A stretch of 64,000 nt of DNA from SZUA-320 sp963707875 (lineage in GTDB: Bacteria; Gemmatimonadota; Gemmatimonadetes; Gemmatimonadales; GWC2-71-9), in contig CAVPRU010000003.1 in NCBI GenBank assembly GCA_963707875.1, forward strand, positions 375,588-439,587. The letters run 5' to 3'. This document shows positions 46,687-55,171 of the stretch, in pieces. The position numbers and the translations under genes are program-made. The notes under the pieces are model-generated. The model was given only the letters and a program-made list of their open reading frames with translations, was not told the origin of the DNA and did no database searches. The stretch's first letter is position 1; every line of letters begins with the position of its first letter.

Positions 46687-46794
46687 CTGTTCACCTCTAG
46701 AAGTTGAAGCCGACGTGGAGTCCTGGTTCACACAAGAAGTAATTGGGCCATCTGCGGCCGGGTCACTGACTGACTCGGCATTCGGATCGTCACC

Positions 46795-47286
46795 TCAGCG
46801 ACCGGGCGTGGAGAGACCGAGCTGCCTGAGCAGTTCCAGCTCGTTGTAATAGGTCCATTCCTCCACGATCCGGCCTTCCTGGAAGCGGTAGACCGTCGCT
46901 CCAGCCATAACAAAGGCCTTCCCGGTCGGGGGAACTCCACCATAGGCCCCATCGTTGGTGCCACGGCCGGTGTACGCCACCGCCACCAGATCCCCTTCGG
47001 CCGCAATCCGGTCCACGGTCACCACCAGATCAGATGCCAGCGCACGGGTCCCCTTGGCCTGAGCCATCTCCTCGCTCAGGCTGAACGTGGCGCCGTCCAC
47101 GTGTTTCACGAAGGTGGGGTCGTATCGCTCCGAGAAGAGTTCATACCGCCCCTGATTCAGCACCTCGTCGAACACCCGGAGCACGATCGCCTTGTGCTCA
47201 TCGAGCGCTGGATCGGGTGAGGTCCCGCAGCCTCCCACCACCATTACCCAGAGAACGGCCCCCGTGACCAGCCGGCTGCGAGACAT
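46795..47286 (-). CDS. Lipoprotein with SnoaL-like ester-cyclase fold
   Basis: 163 residues, ATG 47286. Lipoprotein signal with lipobox VVGGC. The NTF2-like domain starts HKAIVLRVFDEVLNQGRYEL and contains VKHVDGATFSLSEEM and RIVEEWTYYNELELLRQLG, the standard pattern of SnoaL-type ester cyclases. The mature protein would sit at the membrane surface and bind a hydrophobic ligand; a catalytic role is possible but unproven. It is divergent from the DUF4397 lipoprotein, with ~250 bases between that show no clear operator. Confidence 0.8.
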   Translation of the reverse strand: MSRSRLVTGAVLWVMVVGGCGTSPDPALDEHKAIVLRVFDEVLNQGRYELFSERYDPTFVKHVDGATFSLSEEMAQAKGTRALASDLVVTVDRIAAEGDLVAVAYTGRGTNDGAYGGVPPTGKAFVMAGATVYRFQEGRIVEEWTYYNELELLRQLGLSTPGR

Positions 47287-47535
47287 CGCATCCTCCTCCT
47301 GTTCCAGCGTTGGAACGACGCTCTGAATTCCCCCGGCGCTCTACGCCGTCAGCGTTGTCCCGGCGTCAACGGAGGGGCGAAACGCGGCAAACCAGGGGTG
47401 AACGACGCAAGGGCCGTTCAATGGCGGAACCGGTGTGACGGACCGGCGGGTTGCGGCGTCATAGGAGTGTAGGTCCGTACGGATCGATCGACCGCACGGT
47501 TCGGGAACTGCTTCATCACATCCGCGGAGGCACCT

Positions 47536-48219
47536 GTGAAACTCGGCTCAGTATTCGTCCTCGTCCTGCTCGCCGCTGCGACGTCGGCTGGCTGTACCGG
47601 CGACAACATGATGGAAGACCCCGCACCAAAGGCCCAACTCCGGGTCCTTCACGCGACGGCCTCGCTCGGCCCGATCGACGTGGAAGTTGGGGGCGTCCTC
47701 GTGGCCCAGGGTATTCCCTACGGCCGCAGCTCCGCCCTCCTGTCGGTGCCCACAGGTTCGCTGCCCGTCCTGGTCCGGGTCGGATCGCAGCTCCTGGGTC
47801 AATTGGAGGTGTCGCTCAGCGGCGGCCACCTCAACACCGTCGTGGTAGCCGCAGGAACACCCCGGCTGGCACCGGTGATTCAAGCCGACACCGGGCAGCC
47901 CGCCCCCAACCGGGCCAACCTCCGCCTGGTCAACATCACCGGCCCCGGGGTCGTCGCACCCACCTGGCTCGACATTCGAGCCAGGGTCCCGGGCACTCCG
48001 CCCGACTCGGTCCTCACCTTCGCCCTCGACGCCAGCGTCAGCGCCTACTGGTCGCTGATGTATTTCGACGCCGGCCATTTCGATTTCAGCTACCTGCCTC
48101 GCGACGGCGGCTCGGAGGTTGCCCATGCCGCCTTCGACATCGCCCTCGGTGAAAAGAAGGCCCTGGTGCTGGAACGGACCGGCACCGGTTTCCAGCTGAC
48201 CGTCGTCGTTGAGCCATAG
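47536..48219 (+). CDS. DUF4397-containing lipoprotein
   Basis: 227 residues from GTG 47536 with GGAGG just upstream. Lipobox ATSAGC. Two DUF4397-type beta repeats: LRVLHATASLGPIDVEVGGV ... IPYGRSSALLSVPTGSL, then LRLVNITGPGVVAPTWLDI ... SVSAYWSLMYFDAGHFDFS. Such proteins are secreted or surface-anchored sandwiches of unknown function. It is followed by two more lipoprotein genes in the same direction. Confidence 0.82.
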   Translation: MKLGSVFVLVLLAAATSAGCTGDNMMEDPAPKAQLRVLHATASLGPIDVEVGGVLVAQGIPYGRSSALLSVPTGSLPVLVRVGSQLLGQLEVSLSGGHLNTVVVAAGTPRLAPVIQADTGQPAPNRANLRLVNITGPGVVAPTWLDIRARVPGTPPDSVLTFALDASVSAYWSLMYFDAGHFDFSYLPRDGGSEVAHAAFDIALGEKKALVLERTGTGFQLTVVVEP

Positions 48220-48351
48220 GATCGACCGCATGGGTAGCCCCCGGATCTCGCCCCGCCATTGTGCGGTTCACCCCGTACTACCATGGCCTGATGCCGGAGC
48301 CACCGTAGGATGGCACATCGGAAGGAACCGGCTGTCCCGAGGAGGTGTACG

Positions 48352-48777
48352 ATGCGAGTGATGGCATGGATGGTCCTGGGGTTGGCGGCGTGCGGATCCC
48401 CGACCCAGTCGATCCCTATTGATGTACGTCTGCTCCCGCCGACGACCGTCACCCTGCGCGTCGGCCAAGAGCAGTCGCTCGGAGGGATCAGGATTGGGTT
48501 CAGCGAAGTGCTCACCGATTCCCGCTGCCCGGTGGATGTGACCTGCGTCTGGGCCGGCAACGCGCAGCTGAGCCTCTCGGTGGGGCCTCAGGCCGGGGAC
48601 GGCCCGACCTATCAGCTCCGGCTCAACACCGACCTCGATCCCAGATCGGGAACAGCGATCGGCATCCGGGTGACCCTGCTGTCGCTTGAGCCGGCGCCGA
48701 CGGCGGGAGGCGGGATTCGAGCCTCCGAATATCGGGCGGTGCTCGACGTGCGAGGCGCTGGTCTTGCCTCGCCCTAG
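48352..48777 (+). CDS. Small lipoprotein, beta-rich, unknown function
   Basis: 141 residues from ATG 48352 with GAGGAGG upstream; a start 14 codons earlier lacks a signal. Lipobox VLGLAAC. The mature part reads VTLRVGQEQSLGGIRIGFSE, DSRCPVDVTCVWAGNAQLSL (paired cysteines) and SEYRAVLDVRG. The RCPxDVxCxWAG segment is a recurrent motif of small exported proteins whose function I do not know. The stop overlaps the next gene's likely start. Confidence 0.72.
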   Translation: MRVMAWMVLGLAACGSPTQSIPIDVRLLPPTTVTLRVGQEQSLGGIRIGFSEVLTDSRCPVDVTCVWAGNAQLSLSVGPQAGDGPTYQLRLNTDLDPRSGTAIGIRVTLLSLEPAPTAGGGIRASEYRAVLDVRGAGLASP

Positions 48778-50122
48778 TCGCCCAGTCGGACTGGCGGTCC
48801 TGCTCGGCCTGCTCGGCGGCTGCGGGGAGCAGACCGAACCCCTGCCCCCAACGCCACACGCCTACCTCTCCTCCGGCAACCGGCAGGTGGGCCTGGTGAA
48901 CCGGCCGCTCCCCTTGCCGCTGGAGATCACCGTGGAGGACGGCCGCGGCCGCCCGATGGCCGGCGTGTCCGTCCGGTGGGGCAGCGACGGGCGGGGTCAG
49001 GTGGAACCCCTTGGAGCGGTGACAGATGGTGGCGGCCGAGCCACGGCACGCTTTGTCCTCGGCGCCGTGGCGGGCAGGGCCGAGGCCTTCGCGATCGTGC
49101 TGGACGATTCGATCGCGTTCGAGGCGGAGGTCCGACTCGAGGACGGCGAACCCCTTCCTCCCCCGCTTCTCGCCATTCTCCAGCTCAGCTTCCCCACCTT
49201 CGACGGATCGGGAGAGGTGGTCCATCCCGACTACGCCCGCACCCCGGGCCTGGCGTCGCCGCGGCATCTCGCGATCACCCCGTACCCGAACGGGAACGCC
49301 TTCAAGGAGCTGCCGTCGGTCTTCCGGAGCGTCGGCGGGATCGGCTGGTCGGTGCAGCTCGGGGCCCCCAACCCCATCGTGCCCGCCCCGCTCCTCGGCC
49401 ACCTCTCCGACCCCGACATCGTGTACCGACCGGAGGTGGGTGACCTCTGGCTCTACTACCGCCAGGCTGACGACCGCAATCGAATCTTCCTGACGACATC
49501 GACGGACGGGCTCGTCTGGAGTGCTCCGGAGGAGGTCGTCTCGGCGCCAAACCACGAGCTTCTTTCCCCGAGCGTGGTGTATCGCGGGCCGGGGGACTGG
49601 TGGATGTGGTCCGTCAACGGTCGCGGTGCGGGATGCTCCGCGAACGACGCCGGGCTTGAGGTCCGCCGGTCGATGGACGGCCGCTCATGGGGGCCGCCCA
49701 CGCCCCTCGCCCTCGCCCATGACGGCCTGTTCCCGTGGCACGTCGATGTCCAGTGGATGCCGGAGCGCCTGGAGTATTGGGCGCTGTACAACGCGAAACA
49801 ACCGGGCGGGTGCACCACCCCGGCCCTCTTCCTCGCGACCAGCCCCGATGGCCTGACCTGGACCCCGATCCGCCGCCCGGTACTCGCGAAAGGCGCCATC
49901 CCGCTCTTCCAGGACATCGTCTATCGCAGCACCTTTTACCACGAAGCCGGGTCGGAGGAGGTCTGGCTGTGGTACTCGGGGGCGCGCTACGGGTCCGGTC
50001 GCTGGACCTGGGGCGGCGCCGTCCAGCGCCGACTGCTCGACGAACTCCTCGCACCGGCCAGCGATCCCGGGGTGCCCCTGACGTTCACCCCTCCACCGGC
50101 CGAACTCATCGACTGGCCCTGA
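48764..50122 (+). CDS. Lipoprotein with Ig-like domain and five-bladed (GH43-like) propeller
   Basis: About 452 residues. I propose the TTG at 48764, just before the signal peptide (LAVLLGLLGGC lipobox) and overlapping the previous stop; no ATG fits. Residues ~45-125 are an Ig-like domain (ITVEDGRGRPMAGVSVRWGS). The rest is a propeller of glycosidase type with repeated SDPDIVYRPEVGDLWLYYRQ, TSTDGLVWSAPEEV, SMDGRSWGPPTPLA and TSPDGLTWTPIRRP. It may bind or cut extracellular polysaccharide; catalytic residues cannot be assigned by eye. Confidence 0.68.
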   Translation: MPRPSRPVGLAVLLGLLGGCGEQTEPLPPTPHAYLSSGNRQVGLVNRPLPLPLEITVEDGRGRPMAGVSVRWGSDGRGQVEPLGAVTDGGGRATARFVLGAVAGRAEAFAIVLDDSIAFEAEVRLEDGEPLPPPLLAILQLSFPTFDGSGEVVHPDYARTPGLASPRHLAITPYPNGNAFKELPSVFRSVGGIGWSVQLGAPNPIVPAPLLGHLSDPDIVYRPEVGDLWLYYRQADDRNRIFLTTSTDGLVWSAPEEVVSAPNHELLSPSVVYRGPGDWWMWSVNGRGAGCSANDAGLEVRRSMDGRSWGPPTPLALAHDGLFPWHVDVQWMPERLEYWALYNAKQPGGCTTPALFLATSPDGLTWTPIRRPVLAKGAIPLFQDIVYRSTFYHEAGSEEVWLWYSGARYGSGRWTWGGAVQRRLLDELLAPASDPGVPLTFTPPPAELIDWP

Positions 50123-50192
50123 GCCAGGGGATCCCACGACCGATGCGCTATTCACGGGATCCCGACAACGCGGTAACTCACTGGGTGATCAC

Positions 50193-50507
50193 ATGATCTC
50201 GCGTATCTGGCATGGATGGACGACCTTGAGCAATGCCGACATCTACGAGTCGCTGCTTCGTGAAGAGATATTTGCCGGCATCAGAGGCAGAAACATTGAA
50301 GGCTTCCGCGGTATTCAACTTCTGCGCCGCCAGGTCGCCAATGAGGTCGAGTTCGTCACGATCATGGAGTTCGACTCCCTGGCAGCGGTAACGGCTTTCG
50401 CTGGCGAGGACTATGAGGTGGCGGTTGTTCCCCCGAAAGCCCGTGCCGTGTTGGCGCGCTTCGACCCACGGTCTCAGCACTACGAGATACGGATCGGTGC
50501 AACCTAG
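50193..50507 (+). CDS. Antibiotic-biosynthesis-monooxygenase (ABM) fold protein
   Basis: 104 residues. It has the ferredoxin-like ABM layout: ISRIWHGWTTLSNADIYESL (the common RxWxG start), GFRGIQLLRR, VEFVTIMEFDSLAAVTAFAG and YEVAVVPPKARAVLARFD. Members bind haem or oxidise small quinones; many are of unknown function. It stands alone between a lipoprotein gene and the thioesterase, with a 252-base gap after it that holds no supported gene. Confidence 0.82.
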   Translation: MISRIWHGWTTLSNADIYESLLREEIFAGIRGRNIEGFRGIQLLRRQVANEVEFVTIMEFDSLAAVTAFAGEDYEVAVVPPKARAVLARFDPRSQHYEIRIGAT

Positions 50508-50759
50508 ATTCATTCGTCGCCAGGCCAGCGTTTCCGCTGCAGAGCCAATCCACGTTTCTGGTACGACTCGCTCCTTGAGCGATTCCAGTCTGAGTACCAC
50601 ATGCTCGATATCAGGTGCGGAGACTCGACCACCAGCGAAGTTCTCATTGGCCATTTTCAGTTGCAACTCGGGTCGGCCACCCAATGATCCGGAGCTTGTC
50701 CGCCCCGGCTTGCTGCCACGTCGACAGGTGACATCCCCCTTTTCTCCAGGCCGGGCACC

Positions 50760-51197
50760 ATGCCAGCTGCTGCCGAGCACTACCGTCGCCTCGAGCGGAT
50801 GTACCACTCCGCTCCGATCAACCGGTTCTACCAACCGACGCTTCACGTCTCCGAGGCGAAAGCGGAGGTCGCCCTGACCGTCCGCCCTGACTTCTTTCAC
50901 GCGGCCGGTGCGCTCCACGGCTCCGTCTACTTCAAGTCGCTGGACGATGCCGCCTTCTTCGCGACCAACTCGGTCGTTCACGACGTCTTTGTGCTCACCG
51001 TTACCTTCAACGTCGTCCTGCTCCGCCCGGTGACTCAGGGCCCCATCACGGCCGTGGGGCGTCTTGTCCACCGTTCCCGCAACCTCTATGTCGCCGAGGC
51101 TGAGCTCAGCGATGAACAGAACCGACCCTTGGCCCGCGGGTCCGGGACGTTCGTGCGGAGTGCGATCCACTTGGGGCCAGAACTCGGATATGCCTGA
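50760..51197 (+). CDS. PaaI-family hotdog thioesterase
   Basis: 145 residues, ATG 50760. The hotdog signature is clear: VRPDFFHAAGALHGSVYFKS with the HG-x3-4 core, LDDAAFFATNSVVHD (catalytic-site acidic residue), TVTFNVVLLRPVTQGPITAV and RPLARGSGTFVRS. It hydrolyses acyl-CoA thioesters in the cytoplasm. The methyltransferase gene begins 66 bases later and may be cotranscribed. Confidence 0.86.
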   Translation: MPAAAEHYRRLERMYHSAPINRFYQPTLHVSEAKAEVALTVRPDFFHAAGALHGSVYFKSLDDAAFFATNSVVHDVFVLTVTFNVVLLRPVTQGPITAVGRLVHRSRNLYVAEAELSDEQNRPLARGSGTFVRSAIHLGPELGYA

Positions 51198-51263
51198 CGA
51201 CACGGCCTTGAACCCCGTGTCCATATTGGGTTGGATGGAGCCGGGCCTGATGGAGTTGCCACG

Positions 51264-52037
51264 ATGACCCTGAACCTGGACGAGTCGGTCGCGCAAGCGA
51301 TGGAGGCCGACGTACGGCTCCTGCCCCTCCTGCCAGAGCTCCTGACCGACCTGTGGGAGTTGGGTCCCTCGGCCGAACAGGTTGTTGCCGCTCTCGAGTC
51401 AGTTGGAGTGGAGTCGGATGCCACCGTTCTCGATCTGGCCTGTGGGAAGGGCGCGGTGGCCGTGGCCCTTGCTGAGCGGCTGGGTGTCCGAGTGGAGGGC
51501 ATCGACGCCTTCCAGCCGTTTCTGCAGGCCGCGCGGGCGCTGGCGGCGGAGCGAGGCGTCTCCCATAGATGTCGCTTTGAGCAGAGAGACATTCGGCCTC
51601 TGCTCGGGCAGGAAGCGCAGTACGATGTAGCCCTCCTGCTGAGCGTCGGGCCTGTGTTGGGGGACTATGAGCAGACCATTGCAGGGCTTCGGAGATTGGT
51701 TCGCGCGGGCGGATACATCGTAATCGAGGATGGCTTCCTGGCGGACGGTGTGGCGCATCTGCCGTTGGCTGAAGGGTATGCTGGTCACTCGGAGACACTT
51801 CGCCAATTGACAGCCTGTGGGGACGTGGTGGCCCGGGAAGTCATCTGCCCGACGGAGCAGGCCCGGGCGGTCAACCAGAGGAACACCGACTTGATCCGAC
51901 AGCGGGCGAGTCTCGTCAGAGCACGCCACCCCGCCTTCGAGCAGTTGATTGACGCATATGTGGCGAGGCAGGAGCGTGAGATACAGATTCTCGGTACGGA
52001 CGTCCTTTGCGCCATCTGGGTCTTGCGACGGACCTAG
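51264..52037 (+). CDS. Class I SAM-dependent methyltransferase
   Basis: 257 residues from ATG 51264 with GGAG 8 bases upstream. Motif I is VLDLACGKGAVAVALAERLG (about residues 58-77), then VEGIDAFQPFLQAARALA (motif II), FEQRDIRPL and RLVRAGGYIVIEDGFL. Overall it resembles small-molecule methyltransferases. Neighbours (thioesterase upstream, membrane protein 16 bases downstream) do not reveal a substrate. Confidence 0.84.
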   Translation: MTLNLDESVAQAMEADVRLLPLLPELLTDLWELGPSAEQVVAALESVGVESDATVLDLACGKGAVAVALAERLGVRVEGIDAFQPFLQAARALAAERGVSHRCRFEQRDIRPLLGQEAQYDVALLLSVGPVLGDYEQTIAGLRRLVRAGGYIVIEDGFLADGVAHLPLAEGYAGHSETLRQLTACGDVVAREVICPTEQARAVNQRNTDLIRQRASLVRARHPAFEQLIDAYVARQEREIQILGTDVLCAIWVLRRT

Positions 52038-52053
52038 CAAAGTGGATTGCCCA

Positions 52054-52761
52054 ATGAGACCAACAGCCATGGTGCGCATTGGGGGCATCGCCCTGATCAT
52101 CGGCGCCGTCGCCTTCATGGCCATCTTTGCCTGGCTTGCGGCCAGCTTCGACTATCCAGCCGTTCTCGACGGCCCGGCCAATGAGGTGCTCCCGGCGTTG
52201 CTCGCCACCGGTTCCGGCGGCCGGGTGGTGTGGACACTCTACGGGTTTCTGCCTCTCATCTGGCTGCCGGCGGGGGTCGGTACTTATTGCGCCTTCCGGA
52301 CCACCCATCCGGGGGCCATGGTGTTGGCGCTGCAATGCGCCCTCGTAAGCGCGATCAGCATGATGCTTGGGCTCTTGCGGTGGCCGAGCATCCACTGGCG
52401 CCTGGCTGAGCTATATGTCGCAGCCGATCCCGGCCAACAGCGAGTGCTGGGGGCGGTTTTCGATGGCCTCAACCTCTACCTGGGCAATTACCTCGGAGAG
52501 TTCCTCGGGGAACTCAGTTTCAACGCCTATTTCGTCCTGTCCGCGTGGGCGCTGCTGGGTTCCCGCACCACCCCGCGCTGGCTGGCTGCCGGTGGCCTGC
52601 TTACAGGGCTCATGGGGTGGACCGGGATGTTCCGGAATGTCACTGCGGTAGTGGCGCCCATCGCGGCCATCAACAACTATCTCCTTCCGCTCTGGATGAT
52701 TGTCCTGGGCGGTATCCTGCTCCGGCATCGGGATTCGGAGGTCGGGGCCGTGGTAGCTTGA
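52054..52761 (+). CDS. DUF4386-like six-helix membrane protein
   Basis: 235 residues from ATG 52054. Helices: IGGIALIIGAVAFMAIFAWL, GRVVWTLYGFLPLIWLPAGV, MVLALQCALVSAISMMLGLL and later WLAAGGLLTGLMGW and NYLLPLWMIVLGGILLRH. The overall plan and FSFNAYFV-like GELSFNAYFVLSAWALLGS are close to DUF4386 proteins such as the one at 45970. Function unknown. Its 3' end overlaps a small minus-strand reading frame. Confidence 0.7.
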   Translation: MRPTAMVRIGGIALIIGAVAFMAIFAWLAASFDYPAVLDGPANEVLPALLATGSGGRVVWTLYGFLPLIWLPAGVGTYCAFRTTHPGAMVLALQCALVSAISMMLGLLRWPSIHWRLAELYVAADPGQQRVLGAVFDGLNLYLGNYLGEFLGELSFNAYFVLSAWALLGSRTTPRWLAAGGLLTGLMGWTGMFRNVTAVVAPIAAINNYLLPLWMIVLGGILLRHRDSEVGAVVA

Positions 52762-52964
52762 CGGGCACAGCCATCGCTCGCCGGGTTGGGGTGGGCCTCG
52801 GTGAGCATCGCCATGACGGTGGCGCCACTGGCCGCCGCGACGATCGTGGCCCCGGCGGCGTAGAGCAATCGAGCGCGCCGGAGTCGAACCAGGGCCTCTC
52901 GCAGGTCCGCGAACAGCACTCTCAGCGCCCGGGGGCACCCGATCTCCGCCGGCTCGGCTATCAC
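52677..52964 (-). CDS. Possible small single-helix protein downstream of the M1-like peptidase
   Basis: 95 residues from GTG 52964, which overlaps the peptidase stop as GTGA. Residues ~10-60 look coding (LFADLREALVRLRRARLLYA, then AAGATIVAAASGATVMAML as one membrane helix). The last ~30 residues overlap the plus-strand DUF4386 gene and look like shadow sequence, so the natural end may be lost. Unrecognised. Confidence 0.35.
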   Translation of the reverse strand: MIAEPAEIGCPRALRVLFADLREALVRLRRARLLYAAGATIVAAASGATVMAMLTEAHPNPASDGCARQATTAPTSESRCRSRIPPRTIIQSGRR

Positions 52965-54388
52965 CGTGGCGGACCTCCGCGATAGAACGCGGCCAGCGCC
53001 TGAATATCCGGATACTGCCGGACCCGCGCGGTCCATCCGGTGGTGTACAGCCAGTCGTTCACCAGAAGCGACAGATCTCTGGTGGAGGATTGGTTGATGA
53101 CCTGCACGAAGTCCTCGGTGTTTCCTCCGCTGGCGCCGAAGCGGGCGGTGTAGCTACCGATGATCTGGTTGAAGGTGTTCTGTCCGGTCATTCGGAAGAG
53201 AAGGTCGAAGAACAGCGCCCCGACCGAATAGGACAGGTCCGTCAGACCGGTACGCCCATAGTCGACCAGGGGGGTGTTCTCCCAGTTGGCGTGGGCCGGC
53301 AGCTGGTCCCGCAACCACTTCATCACTCGCGTGGCGCGATCGTCCACCGTGGCCCGGCCAGAAATCGTGTCTGCCATCAGATCCTCGAGAAAGGAGGCCA
53401 ATCCTTCCTCCCAGCGTGGGGACGGGCGATCGGTCGAGGACACATTCCAGAGATGGCTGATTTCGTGATAGACCTCGCGATACCGGGCCGGATCGTGGAA
53501 CGCCGCAGCGGTCTGGATCACGGTCGGCCCATCGGCCTGCGACCCCCACCCATCCGGAATCTCGATGAACGTCAGTGCGGTGGAGCTGATGGGAGGGCCG
53601 AACCAGGCCGTGAACAGTTCGATCGCCTCCTGGCCGACCTTCGCGACCCCGGCGCCGCCGGCCTCGTCGCCCGGGAGGTGGAAGACCCGGAGCGCCCCGG
53701 CCGAGAGTTGACCGTACTTGCCGATGGCGAAGTCCATCCGCCAGGCAGGTCGCTGGTTGGAATACCGGAAGGTCACCGAGTTCCCTGCCGTGTCGATCCC
53801 CTCGAGGCGCCCGCCATTCACCACCGTGAGCCCCTTCGGTACGGTGATGCTGGCGGAGTAGCTGTACGCCGGCTCCGGGGCCCGTCGACGCGCCGCCACC
53901 GAGGGGATGCCGGGCAATGGAAACGCGAACGCATCGTCCCGGAGGATGGTGAAGTCGGGATCGATGTGATCCTTGACATAGGCCATCCCCGTCTCGGCGT
54001 ACCCAAGCAGGTAGCCCGCGTAGTCGATGCCGAGCACGGTGCGCTGACCGGGGGGAAGCGGCGCCGGCAGAGTGACGAGAATCTGATTGATCTGGAGTTG
54101 CCCGAAATCCTCGAAGGCCACGACGGTCTGAGTGAACGGGAGGTCCCCGCCCCGTTCGTTGCGCACCGCACCGACGCTGAGGAGGCGGTAGAGCAACAGC
54201 GAGACTTGCCTCACCGGCTCTGATGACGGGTTTTCCAACATGATACGAGCGGTTCCCCGAAGCTGCTGGGCCTCATAGTCCACCTCGAGAGCCAGTTCGT
54301 AGCGAATGGGCGTGAACACCACCTGCGCCTGCCCTGCGCTGGTGACCAGGCCGAGCAGCAACCCCAGGAAGGGTATCCGATGCGACAT
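52961..54388 (-). CDS. Secreted M1-like gluzincin metallopeptidase
   Basis: 475 residues from ATG 54388 with AAGGAGAG upstream; the long open frame above it has no ribosome site. Signal peptide ends near GQAQ. The N-terminal beta domain (YELALEVDYEAQQLRGTARI) is typical of M1 aminopeptidases. The active site is EVYHEISHLWNV (HExxH at 308-312) with the third ligand in PRWEEGLASFLED, and VGALFFDLLFRMTG follows in the helical part. It probably trims peptides in the periplasm. The exported unknown protein gene lies just upstream (14-base gap). Confidence 0.85.
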   Translation of the reverse strand: MSHRIPFLGLLLGLVTSAGQAQVVFTPIRYELALEVDYEAQQLRGTARIMLENPSSEPVRQVSLLLYRLLSVGAVRNERGGDLPFTQTVVAFEDFGQLQINQILVTLPAPLPPGQRTVLGIDYAGYLLGYAETGMAYVKDHIDPDFTILRDDAFAFPLPGIPSVAARRRAPEPAYSYSASITVPKGLTVVNGGRLEGIDTAGNSVTFRYSNQRPAWRMDFAIGKYGQLSAGALRVFHLPGDEAGGAGVAKVGQEAIELFTAWFGPPISSTALTFIEIPDGWGSQADGPTVIQTAAAFHDPARYREVYHEISHLWNVSSTDRPSPRWEEGLASFLEDLMADTISGRATVDDRATRVMKWLRDQLPAHANWENTPLVDYGRTGLTDLSYSVGALFFDLLFRMTGQNTFNQIIGSYTARFGASGGNTEDFVQVINQSSTRDLSLLVNDWLYTTGWTARVRQYPDIQALAAFYRGGPPR

Positions 54389-54402
54389 TGTGGTCTCTCC
54401 TT

Positions 54403-54957
54403 TCAGAACGACCTGGACGCAAGGTAGTCGTAGATGGCGTCGCGGCATTCGGTGGTCTGGGCGTCCGTCCACACGATGATTGCCACGCGGCCTTTGACCA
54501 GAACCGGCGGCCCAGGGCCGCGGCCGGGCGGGCCTTTCCGAAGTTGTTCGTTGATTCCGGGCTTCAGGCGCACGGCGTACACCCCCGTCTCGCTGCCTCG
54601 ATCCCCCTGCTGATAGATCCCGGCATACCCAATCTCGATCTCCCGGGCTCGAGCCACCGGAGTTAGGAAGGCCCCCATGAAATCCAAAGCCGCCGGGTCG
54701 GTGATCAGTCCGGGGTTGCTGGTGAGCGGAAGGAAGGGCGATCGCCATCCCTCACCGAACGGAGCCAGACGGCAGCCACTGGGCAGCCGTTCAGCCGGTA
54801 CCCGAAGGTTATTTCTGAGGTCGCTCCCCGCGGAGATGCCCTCCCACGGCAGGGCGGCGTCAATCACCGTCCTGGGCGGAGATGCTGCCAGCCCCATCGG
54901 CGGACCCGGCGGAACCAGAGACGCAGCCACCAACGCACCCGGAAGAATTCGAATCAT
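54403..54957 (-). CDS. Exported protein of unknown function
   Basis: 184 residues from ATG 54957 with AGGAG upstream. Starts with a weak signal peptide (MIRILPGALVAASLVPPGP). The mature part, beginning VIDAALPWEGISAGSDLRNN, has two cysteines (GCRLAPF, TTECRDAIYDYL) and a basic middle (KGPPGRGPGPPVLVKGRVAI). No family recognised. It is followed by the M1-like peptidase with a 14-base gap and so probably shares its operon. Confidence 0.6.
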   Translation of the reverse strand: MIRILPGALVAASLVPPGPPMGLAASPPRTVIDAALPWEGISAGSDLRNNLRVPAERLPSGCRLAPFGEGWRSPFLPLTSNPGLITDPAALDFMGAFLTPVARAREIEIGYAGIYQQGDRGSETGVYAVRLKPGINEQLRKGPPGRGPGPPVLVKGRVAIIVWTDAQTTECRDAIYDYLASRSF

Positions 54958-55156
54958 CGGGTCTCCTGGTGGGCTGGCAGGCCGTTCTGGTTCGGGAACA
55001 AGAAAAGCATCGTCGGGCCTCGTTGACGGACTGGCCGCTCCGTACGGGGCATCGACGCTGGCAGTTTCGACCAACTCATTCACCCCGCATCGACTACGCT
55101 TCGCCCCACCCGGGATGGGCCGGCTTGACAGGAGGGTCCCGAGAGCACATTGTCAC

Positions 55157-55169
55157 ATTGTTGAACAAT
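55157..55169. promoter_or_regulatory. Palindromic operator candidate for the GntR regulator
   Basis: ATTGTT-G-AACAAT is a perfect 13-base palindrome 2 bases upstream of the regulator ATG. It contains TTGT-N3-ACAA, a form typical of FCD-type GntR operators. Its position predicts self-repression of the regulator. Confidence 0.6.
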
Positions 55170-55171
55170 CC

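Noticed and set aside
48705..48745. GGCGGGATTCGAGCCTCCG resembling a tRNA 3' part
   Set aside because: It encodes the end of the small lipoprotein and no cloverleaf can be formed.
50508..50759. Minus-strand frame in the gap before the thioesterase (contains APDIEHVVLRLESL)
   Set aside because: Looks weakly protein-like but lacks a start, stop context and recognisable family.
52875..52925. String resembling the T-arm of a tRNA on the minus strand
   Set aside because: No acceptor stem or anticodon arm can be drawn and it lies in a coding-like frame.
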